DNA of 64,000 nt from Dasania sp. GY-MA-18 (GCF_024734385.1 NZ_JANHAP010000001.1:248001-312000); one strand, 5' to 3'. Counted from the stretch's first letter, positions 46,141 through 56,398 are shown. Notes: generated from the letters alone by a model not told the origin. Numbers and translations: made by a program.

Positions 46141-47100
46141 CTAATTAACCTCTACACTGGCAATAGCGTTATTCATGGCGCTACTATTTGCAATGCGCAT
46201 AATCTTTTCAGCATATTTGGGGTCAGTGGCATAACCGGCCTTAGCTAACTCTTGAATATACTGTTCGCCATCTTTGGCTTGTAAGGCTTTATCGTAACGA
46301 CCACGGCCCATAATAAAATCTACATAGTCATCAAAGCTTTGTTGAATATTGTTATAAGAGCGAAAATTTGCCTGTTCTTGCACCGGTAAATTATTTTTAA
46401 ACTCCAGGGTAGCTACACTAACCGTATCACCCTGCCAATCGCTGCTTGCTTTAATATTAAATAAGTTAAGTGAGCTTTCACCATTGCTAGCCTGGGTCAT
46501 TTTTTTACCCCAGCCGGTTTCTAATGCCGCTTGCGCCAGTAAGGCTTTAGGCTCTATGGCTAATTTATCTGCGGCCGTTTTTGCCATAGCGTATAGCTTG
46601 TTGACAAAATCGCTAACCGTGCCATCAAAACTAACCGTCTCCTTTACTGCCTCAGTAGCTTGCACAGCTGCTGCGCTAGGCAGCGGTGCAGGGGTGGATT
46701 GTGCTGGGGTGGATTGTTCAGGCCTAATCAATTCCTGCTGCTTGGCGCTGGTATTATCTTGCTGCTCTATGCCAAAGCGTCGCTGTAGCTGTTTCACCAT
46801 TAAATCACCTATGCCCATGCCTCGGCCCTTGGTGAGTGAAACCGCCAACTGATCATCGTACATTTGCTGGTACATGCTGGTAGTGGGGCTGGATAACATA
46901 TTACCTTTGGCAAAAACCTCATTGGCATCGCGCATGCTCTTCATCATCATGCGTACCAGCATGGACTCAAACTGCTTGGCAACCTCTTCCAGAGCAGCAT
47001 TTTTATCGCTGCGGCCTAGGCTGCGTATCGCATTAAGGCTATTGAGGTCAGTATAGGCATCGCTGCTAACACTGCGCGTTAAGGCTGATGACTGCATCAT
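46141..47100 (-). CDS. flgJ: Flagellar rod assembly protein / peptidoglycan hydrolase FlgJ
   Basis: A 319-residue two-domain FlgJ. N-terminal rod-scaffold domain (~25-105; EEVAKQFESMLVRMMMKSMRDAN), a Pro/Gln linker, then a glucosaminidase domain (~155-315; KALLAQAALETGWGKK with the catalytic Glu, SLNLFNIKA, FRSYNNIQQSFDDYVDFI). Opens the wall for the growing rod. Confidence 0.94.
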   Translation of the reverse strand: MMQSSALTRSVSSDAYTDLNSLNAIRSLGRSDKNAALEEVAKQFESMLVRMMMKSMRDANEVFAKGNMLSSPTTSMYQQMYDDQLAVSLTKGRGMGIGDLMVKQLQRRFGIEQQDNTSAKQQELIRPEQSTPAQSTPAPLPSAAAVQATEAVKETVSFDGTVSDFVNKLYAMAKTAADKLAIEPKALLAQAALETGWGKKMTQASNGESSLNLFNIKASSDWQGDTVSVATLEFKNNLPVQEQANFRSYNNIQQSFDDYVDFIMGRGRYDKALQAKDGEQYIQELAKAGYATDPKYAEKIMRIANSSAMNNAIASVEVN

Positions 47101-47112
47101 AGTTAGCGCCCC

Positions 47113-48225
47113 TTAAATCACTATCAAATCGGCTTCTAGCGCGCCAGCTTGCTTTAGCGCTTCTAAGATAGCCATTAAGTCACCCGGAGCAGCACCTACC
47201 TCATTAACGGCACGCACAATTTGATCCAGCGTGGTAGAGCCTTTTAGCTCAAACATTTTATTGTTAGCTTGCGTCACGGTAACCTCACCGGTTTCTGGCA
47301 CCACCACGGTTTCGCCTTCACCAAAGGGGTTGGGCTGACTAACGTTATTCCCCTCCGTCACTGTTACCGTCAGGCTACCGTGAGTGACTGCACTGGGTGC
47401 CACAGTCACATGCTTGCCGACTACGATAGTGCCCGTGCGTGAATTAATCACTACTCGGGCCGGAGCTTCGCCAGGCTGCACGGTTACATTCTCTAACAGC
47501 GACATATATGAAACGCGCTGATCCATATCCATAGGAGCCGTTACCCGCACCGAGGAAGCATCCATAGCTCTGGCAATATTAGGCCCTAATAATTCATTGA
47601 TGTTTTCTGCTATGCGTCTCGCGGTAGTAAAATCGGCACGATTTAAATTAAAAATTAAATGATCGCTACTGGTAAAAGCGTTGCTTACCGCTCGCTCCAC
47701 TATCGCGCCATTGGGAATGCGGCCAGCGCTGGGAATATTAACGGTGACTTTAGAGCCATCCCTGCCCTCAGTGCCAAAGCCGCCTACTACTAGCTCACCT
47801 TGGGCAATCGCATAAATATTGCCATCAGCACCTTTCAAGGGTGCCATTAATAAACTGCCGCCGCGTAAGCTTTTTGAATTGGCTATAGAGGCCACCGATA
47901 CATCAATCTTTTGACCGGGTTTTACAAACGCCGGCAAATTGGCGTGTATGGTAACCGCCGCCACATTTTTTAATTGAAAATTACTGCCTTCAGGAATAGT
48001 AATACCGAATTTATTAAGCATGGATTTAAAGGACTGCGCCGTAAACGGTGCTTGGCTAGTTTTATCACCAGTGCCATCTAAACCTACTACCAAGCCATAG
48101 CCCACCAAAGGGTTATCTCTAACACCTGCCAGGGTAGTAATATCTTTTAAACGCTCTGCATAGCTAACAGGCGTTAACACAGCTAGAAATATAACCGCGC
48201 TGATTAGCTTGTTTATCGTATTCAT
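47113..48225 (-). CDS. flgI: Flagellar P-ring protein FlgI
   Basis: A 370-residue FlgI with a signal peptide (to VSYA) and [30 protein letters not shown] at the mature start. ATG 48225, behind AAAGAGAG, is preferred to the in-frame start at 48258 because it gives the standard length and a normal leader. Forms the periplasmic bushing. Confidence 0.94.
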   Translation of the reverse strand: MNTINKLISAVIFLAVLTPVSYAERLKDITTLAGVRDNPLVGYGLVVGLDGTGDKTSQAPFTAQSFKSMLNKFGITIPEGSNFQLKNVAAVTIHANLPAFVKPGQKIDVSVASIANSKSLRGGSLLMAPLKGADGNIYAIAQGELVVGGFGTEGRDGSKVTVNIPSAGRIPNGAIVERAVSNAFTSSDHLIFNLNRADFTTARRIAENINELLGPNIARAMDASSVRVTAPMDMDQRVSYMSLLENVTVQPGEAPARVVINSRTGTIVVGKHVTVAPSAVTHGSLTVTVTEGNNVSQPNPFGEGETVVVPETGEVTVTQANNKMFELKGSTTLDQIVRAVNEVGAAPGDLMAILEALKQAGALEADLIVI

Positions 48226-48264
48226 TACTGCTCTCTTTATAGAATAGTGTGCGTTCATCAGGCT

Positions 48265-48960
48265 TTAAAAAGGCCACCACTTGGAGTTAAAAAAGCTACT
48301 ACCCCAGCCCTGTTTGCTGGCATCAGCAAAATCACCGGTACCACTATAAGTAATGCGTGCATCAGCCAACTTGGTAGATGACACGGTATTATTGGGGCTG
48401 ATATCTTCCTGTCTAACCAAGCCTTTCACCCGTATAAATTCTTCGCCATTGGTTAGCGTCATCCACTTTTCACCGCGCACCGCCAGCAAACCATTAGGCA
48501 TAACTTCTGATACTGTTACCGTGATACTGCCTTGCAGGCGGTTGCTCTGATCACTCTCGGCATCACCTTTAAAATCTCTATCCTGGGTAATACCCGCAGA
48601 CATAATTTCATCACCGTTATAGGTAATATTGCGGCCAAACAAAGTACCGGCGTTAATGGCTAACTCCGTTTCTTTTTTAATTTCTGTTTCGCTTTTCTTT
48701 GATGACGATGTGCGCTCATCCAACAAAATTGTCAGCACATCCCCTACTCTGGCTGCGCGCTTATCGGTGAATAAAGACCCTCTGTAACCAGCCTGATAGA
48801 GGCTGCCACTGGAAGTCGCTATTTGTGCATGTTGATAATTACCCATCACTGGTGCATAGGCAGGGTCATCCGGCTTAGGGTCGGCCGCTATGCAAGCTGT
48901 TAAGCTCAACGCCAACAAACAATAACTAAGCGCTTTTATGATTAAACCGTACTTCAACAT
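48265..48960 (-). CDS. flgH: Flagellar L-ring lipoprotein FlgH
   Basis: A 231-residue FlgH. Lipoprotein leader ending LSLTAC, then GSLYQAGYRGSLFTDKRAARVGDVLTILLDE and GEKWMTLTNGEEFIRVKGLVRQEDIS, both family hallmarks. ATG 48960, with AAGGTG 7 bases upstream, is preferred to an in-frame start at 49008 inside flgG. Outer-membrane ring. Confidence 0.94.
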   Translation of the reverse strand: MLKYGLIIKALSYCLLALSLTACIAADPKPDDPAYAPVMGNYQHAQIATSSGSLYQAGYRGSLFTDKRAARVGDVLTILLDERTSSSKKSETEIKKETELAINAGTLFGRNITYNGDEIMSAGITQDRDFKGDAESDQSNRLQGSITVTVSEVMPNGLLAVRGEKWMTLTNGEEFIRVKGLVRQEDISPNNTVSSTKLADARITYSGTGDFADASKQGWGSSFFNSKWWPF

Positions 48961-48988
48961 AGCTAACACCTTATGCACTAAACGCCGA

Positions 48989-49774
48989 TTACAAGTTTTG
49001 TGAAACAAATTGCAACATTTGATCAGCGGTAGAAATAACTTTTGAGTTCATTTCATAGGTACGCTGGGTGGTAATCATATTGACCAACTCTTCCACCGTA
49101 TCAACATTGGAGTTTTCTAAAGAGCCCTGCTCTATGCTGCCTATACCATCTTCACCGGGCGTACCGGCTATGGGGGCACCACTGGCGGTAGTCTCTAAAA
49201 ACAAGTTAGTGCCTATGGCCTGCAAACCCGCTGGGTTAATAAAATTAGTCACCGTTAAAGTGCCTAGCCCCTGCGCGCCAGCTTGGCCAAACACAGTGGC
49301 CTCTACTATGCCGTCACTACTAATGGTGATACTTTGCGCATTATCAGGAATCGTAATACCCGGCTGTAAGGGATAACCGCGCGCATTAACAATTTCACCG
49401 GTGGCATTTACCTGAAACTGGCCGTTGCGGGTATAGGCTTGGCTACCATCCGGCAACAGTACCTCAAAAAAACCCCGCCCAACTATGGCTAAATCCAAAG
49501 GTTGTTCGGTAATTTCTACACTGCCGCTGGTAAATTCTTTGGTGGTACCGATGACTCGCACACCGGTACCTATTTGCACACCCGAAGGTAGCTGTGTGCT
49601 CTCAGATGATTGCGCACCCGGCTGCCTGCGAATTTGATACAACAAATCTTCAAACACTACCGAGTCACGTTTGTAACCCACGGTCGCGGCGTTAGCCAAG
49701 TTATTTGAAATTGTTGATAAGCGCGTATCTTGCGCACTTAGGCCGGTTTTACTAATCCATAATGCCTGAATCAT
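48989..49774 (-). CDS. flgG: Distal rod protein FlgG
   Basis: A 261-residue FlgG of exact family length. ALWISKTGLSAQDTRLSTISNNLANAATVGYKRD at the start, SNVDTVEELVNMITTQRTYEMNSKVISTADQM at the end. Confidence 0.95.
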   Translation of the reverse strand: MIQALWISKTGLSAQDTRLSTISNNLANAATVGYKRDSVVFEDLLYQIRRQPGAQSSESTQLPSGVQIGTGVRVIGTTKEFTSGSVEITEQPLDLAIVGRGFFEVLLPDGSQAYTRNGQFQVNATGEIVNARGYPLQPGITIPDNAQSITISSDGIVEATVFGQAGAQGLGTLTVTNFINPAGLQAIGTNLFLETTASGAPIAGTPGEDGIGSIEQGSLENSNVDTVEELVNMITTQRTYEMNSKVISTADQMLQFVSQNL

Positions 49775-49840
49775 ACTGCACCTCTTAACAATTTAACGCT
49801 GATCACTTTGCTCTAGCGCTAACACTAAAATTTAAATTAT

Positions 49841-50584
49841 TTAACTGCTTTTTAATAAACTGGTGGCCGCCTGACTATTTTCATCGACTGTTTTCATCAG
49901 CTTAATATTCACTTCGTATTGTCTTGCCAAGGCCATAATTTGAGTCAGCTCGCCCACGGTATCGACATTACTGCCTTCTAAAAAACCTGACTGCACTCGC
50001 ACTCTGGGCTCGGGCTCTTGCTCTTGGCCATCTTTACGGCTAACTAAACCGTCCGGGCCTTTTTGCAAATCTTTATAATCAGGGCGTACTAATTTCATTC
50101 TGTCTACCACCGCCAATACCCCGGCGGCCTGCCCTTCAGGCTGTATGGTGATAGTGCCGTCAGCACCTAATGTGAGCTTATCGAAAGGAGGAATAGCAAT
50201 AGGGCCGCCCTCGCCCATAACCGGCAAATTATTGCCGGTTAGCAATTGGCCGGTGGGGCTTACCCGTAAAGAACCACCGCGCACAAAGGCCTCGCGGCCA
50301 TCTTGCGCCTGCACCGCCAACCAACCGTCGGAATCTATAGCTACATCCAAATCTCTGCCGGTTTCTATCAGGGCGCCATGGTTAAAATTAGTACCAGGGC
50401 TCTCTGTCATGGCATAGGCGCGGGTGCTGTGGCCATCACCGTAATACACCCCCATAGAGCGAGCCTGAGCGAAATCCGCCTGAAACCCCGAGGTATTGGC
50501 GTTGGCAAGGTTATTTGAATGTATCGCCTGCGCAGACATAATATTTTGCCCTGCAGTCATCGCGATATAGATTGCTTTATCCAT
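49841..50584 (-). CDS. flgF: Proximal rod protein FlgF
   Basis: A 247-residue rod protein: MDKAIYIAMTAGQNIMSAQAIHSNNLANANTSGFQAD and SNVDTVGELTQIMALARQYEVNIKLMKTVDENSQAA. ATG 50584 is preferred to an upstream in-frame start at 50617 that only adds unrelated residues. First gene behind its own sigma-54 promoter. Confidence 0.94.
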   Translation of the reverse strand: MDKAIYIAMTAGQNIMSAQAIHSNNLANANTSGFQADFAQARSMGVYYGDGHSTRAYAMTESPGTNFNHGALIETGRDLDVAIDSDGWLAVQAQDGREAFVRGGSLRVSPTGQLLTGNNLPVMGEGGPIAIPPFDKLTLGADGTITIQPEGQAAGVLAVVDRMKLVRPDYKDLQKGPDGLVSRKDGQEQEPEPRVRVQSGFLEGSNVDTVGELTQIMALARQYEVNIKLMKTVDENSQAATSLLKSS

Positions 50585-50622
50585 GATAAAAAGCGCCTGT
50601 TTATTAACACTAATCATGAAAA

Positions 50623-50639
50623 ATGCAATTAGGGTGCCA
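50623..50639 (-). promoter_or_regulatory. Sigma-54 promoter of the flgF operon
   Basis: Minus strand: TGGCAC (50634-50639), CCTAA, TTGCAT (50623-50628): full match to the TGGCAC-N5-TTGCW consensus, 39 bases before the flgF ATG. Confidence 0.92.
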
Positions 50640-50701
50640 ACAAGTTTTTTATGAGGATAAATACTGATGCCATAGCGTCAGAGAAATGCAGAGCATTGCG
50701 A

Positions 50702-50730
50702 AAAACAAAAAACCCGGCACAGAGCCGGGT
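50702..50730 (-). terminator. Intrinsic terminator after flgE
   Basis: Minus strand: ACCCGGC / GCCGGGT stem followed by TTTTTTGTTTTT. Ends the flgBCDE transcript. Confidence 0.88.
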
Positions 50731-50966
50731 AAGAAATATGTGAGCGCTACTAGGGGAGCTATAAAAGATGTCGCACTTGCCTGCCACCAAAAAACCAGCT
50801 GAGCCGTGTGTAATCCACCATGCTGTACGGGCACAGTTAGATTACGAAAAATGCGTGTACGAGAGAGAGTTGACAAGCATTTTAGACTGATTTTAAGCGT
50901 AGCAAGGCAAGCGCAACAACTTTTATAGACCCCCTAGCAAAACTCCTAAGTAATTAAATTCACACG

Positions 50967-52223
50967 TTAACGTATATTAATAATAGCCTGGGTAACCGTA
51001 TCCGAAGTCTCTATGGTTTTAGCATTAGCCTGGAAGTTACGTTGCGCAATAATCAAACGCACCAACTCTTCCGATAAATCCACGTTAGAGTCTTCCAAAG
51101 CCCCCGATTGTATTGCCCCTAAGGACCCCGTTAACGGCGCACCAATAATCGGCTGGCCCGATTCAAAAGACTCGCCCCAGCTGGTATTACCTAGGGGCGT
51201 TAAGCCCTGTTGATTACCAAAAGTGGCCAGTGCCAATTGCCCCAGCACCTGCGCCTCACCATTGGTATAACGCGCGAAAATAACCCCGGTTTTATCCACC
51301 TCAACACTCGATAAGCGACCTGGTGAAAAACCATCCTGACCTACCGCGGTAACCGAGAACTCACTACCAAACTGGGTAGAGCTGCCCACACTAATGGTAA
51401 AGGGCGAGGGGGTGATAGCACCGGTAGAGTTACCATTAGCATCTATAGGATCCCAAGCCGTTATATTGGTAGGTGTTAAAGGCGATGCCAAAGTACCATC
51501 GCTGGCAAAAGTTAAGGTGATGGGTGTATCAGCAGCCGTAGGCGCGATAACATTTTGGTCATCGATTTTTACATACATTTGCCATTGATTAACTGCCGGA
51601 GCCGGGTCTTTAACAAAATAGTTGGTTTGCACATGGGGATTACCCAAGCTGTCATATACCGTCAACGAGGTTGAGGTATTGTAGCTATCTGGATCCGTGT
51701 AATCGAATGGCGTAACCGCCGGTGCTGAGGCCCGCGAATCTAAGTTAAACTCTATATCTACCGCACTGGTTGAAGCCGGTGCAATATTTTGAGTTTGTAT
51801 TTGCAAGTCACCGGTAACACCTGTAGATATTGCCCCCGATGAATCGATTTGATAACCCTGCAAGCGGGCACTGTTATTAGCGACGATATAACCGTCTTTA
51901 TCTAGGCCAAAATAACCTGCGCGGCTGTAGGTAGTCGCACCGGCATCGCTAAGCACAAACATACCTGTGCCGTTAATCGCCAAGTCCAAGCTGTTATCGG
52001 TAAACGAAATATTACCTTGGTCAAACTGCTGCGCCACATCGGTAACCAATACACCGCTACCGGCAGTAGACCCGCTGCCTATCAAACTATTGGCATAAAC
52101 ATCACCAAACTCTGCCCGCGACTCTTTAAAACCCGCGGTGCTTGCGTTGGCAATATTATTACCGGTAACCGATAAATCTTGATTCGCGGCTCGCAAGCCA
52201 CTTAAAGCGGTATTAAACGACAT
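50967..52223 (-). CDS. flgE: Flagellar hook protein FlgE
   Basis: A 418-residue FlgE. MSFNTALSGLRAANQDLSVTGNNIANASTAGFKESRAEFGDVY at the start, ALEDSNVDLSEELVRLIIAQRNFQANAKTIETSDTVTQAIINIR at the end, hook D2-type domains between. Confidence 0.95.
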   Translation of the reverse strand: MSFNTALSGLRAANQDLSVTGNNIANASTAGFKESRAEFGDVYANSLIGSGSTAGSGVLVTDVAQQFDQGNISFTDNSLDLAINGTGMFVLSDAGATTYSRAGYFGLDKDGYIVANNSARLQGYQIDSSGAISTGVTGDLQIQTQNIAPASTSAVDIEFNLDSRASAPAVTPFDYTDPDSYNTSTSLTVYDSLGNPHVQTNYFVKDPAPAVNQWQMYVKIDDQNVIAPTAADTPITLTFASDGTLASPLTPTNITAWDPIDANGNSTGAITPSPFTISVGSSTQFGSEFSVTAVGQDGFSPGRLSSVEVDKTGVIFARYTNGEAQVLGQLALATFGNQQGLTPLGNTSWGESFESGQPIIGAPLTGSLGAIQSGALEDSNVDLSEELVRLIIAQRNFQANAKTIETSDTVTQAIINIR

Positions 52224-52265
52224 AACTCACTCCTCTACCTTACTAGGTAATGCTGTATCTATTGC

Positions 52266-52946
52266 CTACAAAATTTCTGAAACACTGGATAAGGACATAG
52301 GCCCTACGCCGGCGACATTTAATGTTAGGGTGCCATTGCCCCCCACAGTGACACTATCAACATTGGCACTTAAATCGGTGGTCAATTGCTGCGGGCCTTC
52401 ACTGGTTGTAGCTATGGCTTCAAAACGGTACTGCCCTGCTGCCAAGGTGTTGCCATCGTTATCTTTAGCATCCCACACAAAGGTCACATCGCCGCCTTCG
52501 TGGGCACCTAATAACTCTCTACCTACCAATTGATTGGCTGAATTATAAATATTCATACTTAAATCAGCGGTGCTATACGGCAGATTAATTGTGCCTGCTA
52601 TATAACTGCCGGTAGCAAGATAGGCCTGCTCGGCGGGCACTTTAACACTGCGGCCAACTAACGATGATGCCTGTAAGGCTTGGCTAGACTGAAACCCTTG
52701 GTTCATATCAGTCACGGTAGTATTTAATTTATCTAAACCCTCAACCGAACTAAATTGCGCCAACTGTGCCACAAACTCACTATTAGTTTGCGGGTCCAGC
52801 GGGTTTTGATTATTCATTTGAGTAATCATTAATTTCAAGAAAGCATCTTGCCCCAACTCATTACTTTTGGTGCGCCCCTGTGCTTGCATCTTATCTTGTA
52901 TCGATAAGTCTGCTAACAAACCTGTTGAAACTACGCTGTCAGTCAT
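52266..52946 (-). CDS. flgD: Hook-cap scaffolding protein FlgD
   Basis: A 226-residue FlgD. LGQDAFLKLMITQMNNQNPLDPQTNSEFVAQLAQFSSVEGLDKLN is the family signature, and a C-terminal FlgD Ig/tudor-like part has VWDAKDNDGNTLAAGQYRF. Confidence 0.95.
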   Translation of the reverse strand: MTDSVVSTGLLADLSIQDKMQAQGRTKSNELGQDAFLKLMITQMNNQNPLDPQTNSEFVAQLAQFSSVEGLDKLNTTVTDMNQGFQSSQALQASSLVGRSVKVPAEQAYLATGSYIAGTINLPYSTADLSMNIYNSANQLVGRELLGAHEGGDVTFVWDAKDNDGNTLAAGQYRFEAIATTSEGPQQLTTDLSANVDSVTVGGNGTLTLNVAGVGPMSLSSVSEIL

Positions 52947-53013
52947 TGCCTTGCTTCCTAAGTCTTACGATTACTCATGCTGCGTTTACCAGCTACTACC
53001 CTATCAAGCTAGC

Positions 53014-53454
53014 TTACTGACCTATGCTTAATAAACCACGCATCATTGTTTTTGCTGAGTTCATCATTTCCACATTCATTTGAAATGAGCGCGACGAAGA
53101 AATCATATCGGCCATTTCTTCTACCACATTGACATTGGGGTAATACACATAACCATCTTTGTCCGCTTTAGGGTGCTGTGGCTCATAACGTTGTTGTAAA
53201 GGCGCATCGCTTTCAACGATGCCATCGACTTTTACACCCACACTGGACTCGCTCTGCATAGGGTCAATAAATGCATTACCTTGCATAGCCGCTTGCTGTA
53301 CCGCGCGAAACACTGGATGCCTAGCGCGATAAACTTCATCAACACTACTACTGGCTGACTGCGCATTAGCCAAGTTACTGGCCGTGGTATTTAACCGCAG
53401 GCTCTGCGCCGCCATACCTGAACCGGCTATGTCAAAAATACTGCTAATTGACAT
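53014..53454 (-). CDS. flgC: Proximal rod protein FlgC
   Basis: A 146-residue FlgC of normal length: FDIAGSGMAAQSLRLNTTASNLANAQS, YPNVNVVEEMADMISSSRSFQMNVEMMNSAKTMM. Its start overlaps the flgB stop by one base. Confidence 0.95.
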   Translation of the reverse strand: MSISSIFDIAGSGMAAQSLRLNTTASNLANAQSASSSVDEVYRARHPVFRAVQQAAMQGNAFIDPMQSESSVGVKVDGIVESDAPLQQRYEPQHPKADKDGYVYYPNVNVVEEMADMISSSRSFQMNVEMMNSAKTMMRGLLSIGQ

Positions 53455-53861
53455 TATATTTCTCCTTTAATGGCCTTACTAAGACCTTTAAATTTGCCGT
53501 TTAAAAACTGAAAGCTAGCCTGAAAGTCCATAGTATTTTTTGCAAATCGACTCATCTCAGATTGCTCATCAACGGTATTACCGTCTACGGAAGGCTGTAA
53601 TGGCGTGCGGTATTTTAAATCTGCGGCACTGACTACGCCTTGGGCGGCACCAAAATGCCGGCTATTAGTTGCCTTCATGCTGCCCGCATTACCGCTCATC
53701 GCCAATTGGTTTTTCAAAGCACTCTTAAAATCGATATCTCGCGCTTTATAGTTAGGTGTATCCACATTTGCCAAGTTACTAGCAATCACTTCGGCACGCT
53801 TAGTACGCAATTGCAAAGCCGCTTCGTGTACACCTAATGCATTTGAAAAACTAATTGCCAT
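53454..53861 (-). CDS. flgB: Proximal rod protein FlgB
   Basis: A 135-residue FlgB: LGVHEAALQLRTKRAEVIASNLANVDTPNYKARDIDF and the C-terminal MDFQASFQFLNGKFKGLSKAIKGE. First gene of the flgBCDE operon. Confidence 0.95.
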   Translation of the reverse strand: MAISFSNALGVHEAALQLRTKRAEVIASNLANVDTPNYKARDIDFKSALKNQLAMSGNAGSMKATNSRHFGAAQGVVSAADLKYRTPLQPSVDGNTVDEQSEMSRFAKNTMDFQASFQFLNGKFKGLSKAIKGEI

Positions 53862-53940
53862 AATGCCTTACCTATTACCCTTTACCGTTAGCAGTACTAG
53901 TGAGTAAAACCGCTAACCTTAATACTGGTGACTAGGGTAA

Positions 53941-53957
53941 AAGCAAAGCCTGTGCCA
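53941..53957 (-). promoter_or_regulatory. Sigma-54 promoter of flgBCDE
   Basis: Minus strand: TGGCAC (53952-53957), AGGCT, TTGCTT (53941-53946): full consensus match, about 80 bases before flgB. Confidence 0.92.
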
Positions 53958-54123
53958 GTTTTATAAAAGCACTATAAACAGGGGCTAGAGGCTACTTAAG
54001 CGATGGCTAGCGTTATAAGAGCGGCAAAGTCTTGCTGGCCAGGGCGGCAAGCGGCAATAGTGAAGTGGCAATATTTGGGGAATCATCAGCTAAGGCCAAG
54101 CGTGTAATACAAGCCTAAAAACA

Positions 54124-54155
54124 AAAAGCCCCGCAACTTACGCAGCGGGGCTTTT
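54124..54155 (-). terminator. Intrinsic terminator after cheR
   Basis: AAAAGCCCCGC and GCGGGGCTTTT form an 11-bp stem with T runs on both strands. It mainly ends cheV-cheR transcription, 47 bases after the cheR stop. Confidence 0.87.
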
Positions 54156-54202
54156 AATTAACTACAGTACTATCGAGCTATCGCTGTATTACAGCATGGC
54201 AA

Positions 54203-55066
54203 CTACAAGGCCTTGTAAATAATGCCGGGGTGGCAATGTACCATCTCGTAGAGCTCACTCAAATCGGCTAAGCCCTCAGAGGCGCCCAACACCAAATAAC
54301 CGCCCGGCTTTAGGGTGGCATGTATGCGACGTAAAATATCTTTCTTCAAATCCAGCGAAAAGTAGATTAAGACATTGCGGCAAAAAACCGCGTCAAATTT
54401 GCCCAAGCTTACAAAACTATCCATTAAGTTTAATAGCTGAAACCGCACCCTATCGCGAGCTTGCGGCTTAACACGCCAGCGCTCAGATTCAGTGGGTTCA
54501 AAAAACTGGCGCAGCCGCTGATTGGAGAGGCCGCGCCCTAAGGATAAGCCATCATACTCGGCAGCCCTACAAGCCTCTATCATGGTTTTTGACAAATCAG
54601 TTGCCACTATACTCAGCGGCGGCAACTTCAGTGAGCGATTCGCCAACAGGTACTCGTCATAGACCATGCTCAGGGAGTAAGGCTCCTGCCCCGATGAGCA
54701 AGCCGCAGACCAAATACGTATATTGCTTTCACCGCGGGCTATGCAGGCCGGCAAAATGGTATTTTTAAACACTTCAAAGGGGTGGGTATCGCGAAACCAC
54801 AGGGTTTCGTTGGTGGTCATGGCATCGATCACCGCTTCCTTTAAGGCGCGGTGATTGGCCATACTCATTTTTTCTATCAACTCACTAAGGCAGGCAATCT
54901 TATGGCTGGCCATAATCTTACTCAGGCGACTGGCCACCAAATACTGCTTGTTCTCGCCCAGTAAAATACCACAAGCCTTCTCTAAAAATTTCCGGAAGTT
55001 TTGATAATCTACCGATGATACTTGCGCACTAGCATGAGAAGGCGAACCATAGGTCTGTTGGCTCAT
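54203..55066 (-). CDS. cheR: Chemotaxis protein methyltransferase CheR
   Basis: A 287-residue CheR: N-terminal helical domain (YQNFRKFLEKACGILLGENKQYLVASRL), SAM domain with IRIWSAACSSGQEPYSLSMV, VATDLSKTMIEACR and FDAVFCRNVLIYFS. Methylates chemoreceptor glutamates. Follows cheV, as in other gammaproteobacterial flg regions. Confidence 0.95.
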   Translation of the reverse strand: MSQQTYGSPSHASAQVSSVDYQNFRKFLEKACGILLGENKQYLVASRLSKIMASHKIACLSELIEKMSMANHRALKEAVIDAMTTNETLWFRDTHPFEVFKNTILPACIARGESNIRIWSAACSSGQEPYSLSMVYDEYLLANRSLKLPPLSIVATDLSKTMIEACRAAEYDGLSLGRGLSNQRLRQFFEPTESERWRVKPQARDRVRFQLLNLMDSFVSLGKFDAVFCRNVLIYFSLDLKKDILRRIHATLKPGGYLVLGASEGLADLSELYEMVHCHPGIIYKAL

Positions 55067-55172
55067 AGTTACTGCTAACCTTTTTAAAAACAGGGAAAAT
55101 TGTTAAGCATACAGCCTTTTCAGTCAGGGGCCGATTAAAATTTCCCCCTTACTACACTTCATAGGCCTAAGG

Positions 55173-56108
55173 CTAGAGCTCGAGATTAGCCGCTTTAATC
55201 CTGTCAGTTACCATGGTGGCTAATTGATCTGGGTTAAATTTAGCCAAAAAGTTATCTGCACCTACCTTTTTCACCATGGCTTGGTTAAACACACCACTTA
55301 GCGAGGTATGTAGCACCACGTGCAGTTTAGCCAAGCGAGGGTCAGAACGCACCTCCGAGGTTAGGGTATAGCCATCCATTTCTGGCATCTCTATATCGGA
55401 TATCATCACCAAGTACTTTTTCGAAACATCCTCACCCGCATCGGCCAGATTCATTAGGTGCTCATAGGCTTGACGGCCATCATTCAACACCGTGGTTTCT
55501 ACCCCTATACTCTCTACACAGCGCTTAATTTGCTTACGCGCTATAGCGCTATCATCAACAATAAGCACATGCTTGCTAGCGGCGACTTCATTAATACTGT
55601 CATCCACTACGCCTTCAGAAATTTCCTCCACCATGGGTGAAACTTCAGAGAGGATTTTTTCCACATCAATAATTTCAACTAAGCGGCCATCAATATTAGT
55701 CACCGCGGTTAAATAATGCTCACGCCCCGAGCCCTTGGGTGGTGGATGGATATCACCCCAGTTCATATTGACTATGCGCTCTACCCCACGTACCAAAAAG
55801 CCCTGGGTCGCGGTGTTGTACTCGGTGATAATGACAAAACAACTTTCTATATCATCCAACTCACCCTGGCCTGTCGCTAAGCTCAAATCCATAATCGGAA
55901 TAGTTCCACCGCGTATATGAGAGACTCCTCTCACCACAGGGTTACGCTGGGGGATCATGGTCAGCTTAGGGCACTGCAGCACCTCTTTAACCTTAAAAAC
56001 ATTAATGCCGTATACCTGCTCGCCACCTAAGCGAAACAGCAATAACTCAAGGCGATTTTGCCCAACCAACTGCGTGCGTTGATTGACCGTATCTAGTACA
56101 CCCGCCAT
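55173..56108 (-). CDS. cheV: Chemotaxis coupling protein CheV
   Basis: A 311-residue fusion of a CheW domain (~15-160; YGINVFKVKEVLQCPKLT, VRGVSHIRGGTIPIMDLS) and a receiver (~185-305; LIVDDSAIARKQI, phosphoacceptor Asp in MISDIEMPEMDG). ATG 56108 behind GGAGAAGG is preferred to an in-frame TTG at 56120. Couples receptors to CheA. Confidence 0.94.
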   Translation of the reverse strand: MAGVLDTVNQRTQLVGQNRLELLLFRLGGEQVYGINVFKVKEVLQCPKLTMIPQRNPVVRGVSHIRGGTIPIMDLSLATGQGELDDIESCFVIITEYNTATQGFLVRGVERIVNMNWGDIHPPPKGSGREHYLTAVTNIDGRLVEIIDVEKILSEVSPMVEEISEGVVDDSINEVAASKHVLIVDDSAIARKQIKRCVESIGVETTVLNDGRQAYEHLMNLADAGEDVSKKYLVMISDIEMPEMDGYTLTSEVRSDPRLAKLHVVLHTSLSGVFNQAMVKKVGADNFLAKFNPDQLATMVTDRIKAANLEL

Positions 56109-56398
56109 ACCCTTCTCCAAAACCTATAGTTCAACGTTACTAAACAACTGCTACTCAGCTGCCAGCACTCGCCATGATTGCTGCTATTTGCTCATTATGC
56201 TACCAGCCAGCCGCAATACCAAGGATCGCAGCATAGCCCTATGCAGCAAAACTGCCCGCCGCCCTTCAGCATTAACGGCATACTACTTGCACAGCATTAA
56301 TAAATAGCTGTTGAGCGTCATTTTTTCGACCTAAACATATCATCGGCAGCACAGCGCCAATATTTAGCGCTCTAAGATATAAAGCATAGGCTAAGTTA

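Larger units (their letters stand above)
50585..50966. other. flgE-flgF gap with terminator and promoter, no gene
   Basis: 382 bases holding a terminator (50702-50730) and a sigma-54 promoter (50623-50639). The short open frames inside lack any coding signs. Confidence 0.8.
53862..54202. other. cheR-flgB gap with promoter and terminator, no gene
   Basis: 341 bases. They hold the flgB sigma-54 promoter (53941-53957) and the cheR terminator (54124-54155). Nothing else stands out. Confidence 0.8.
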
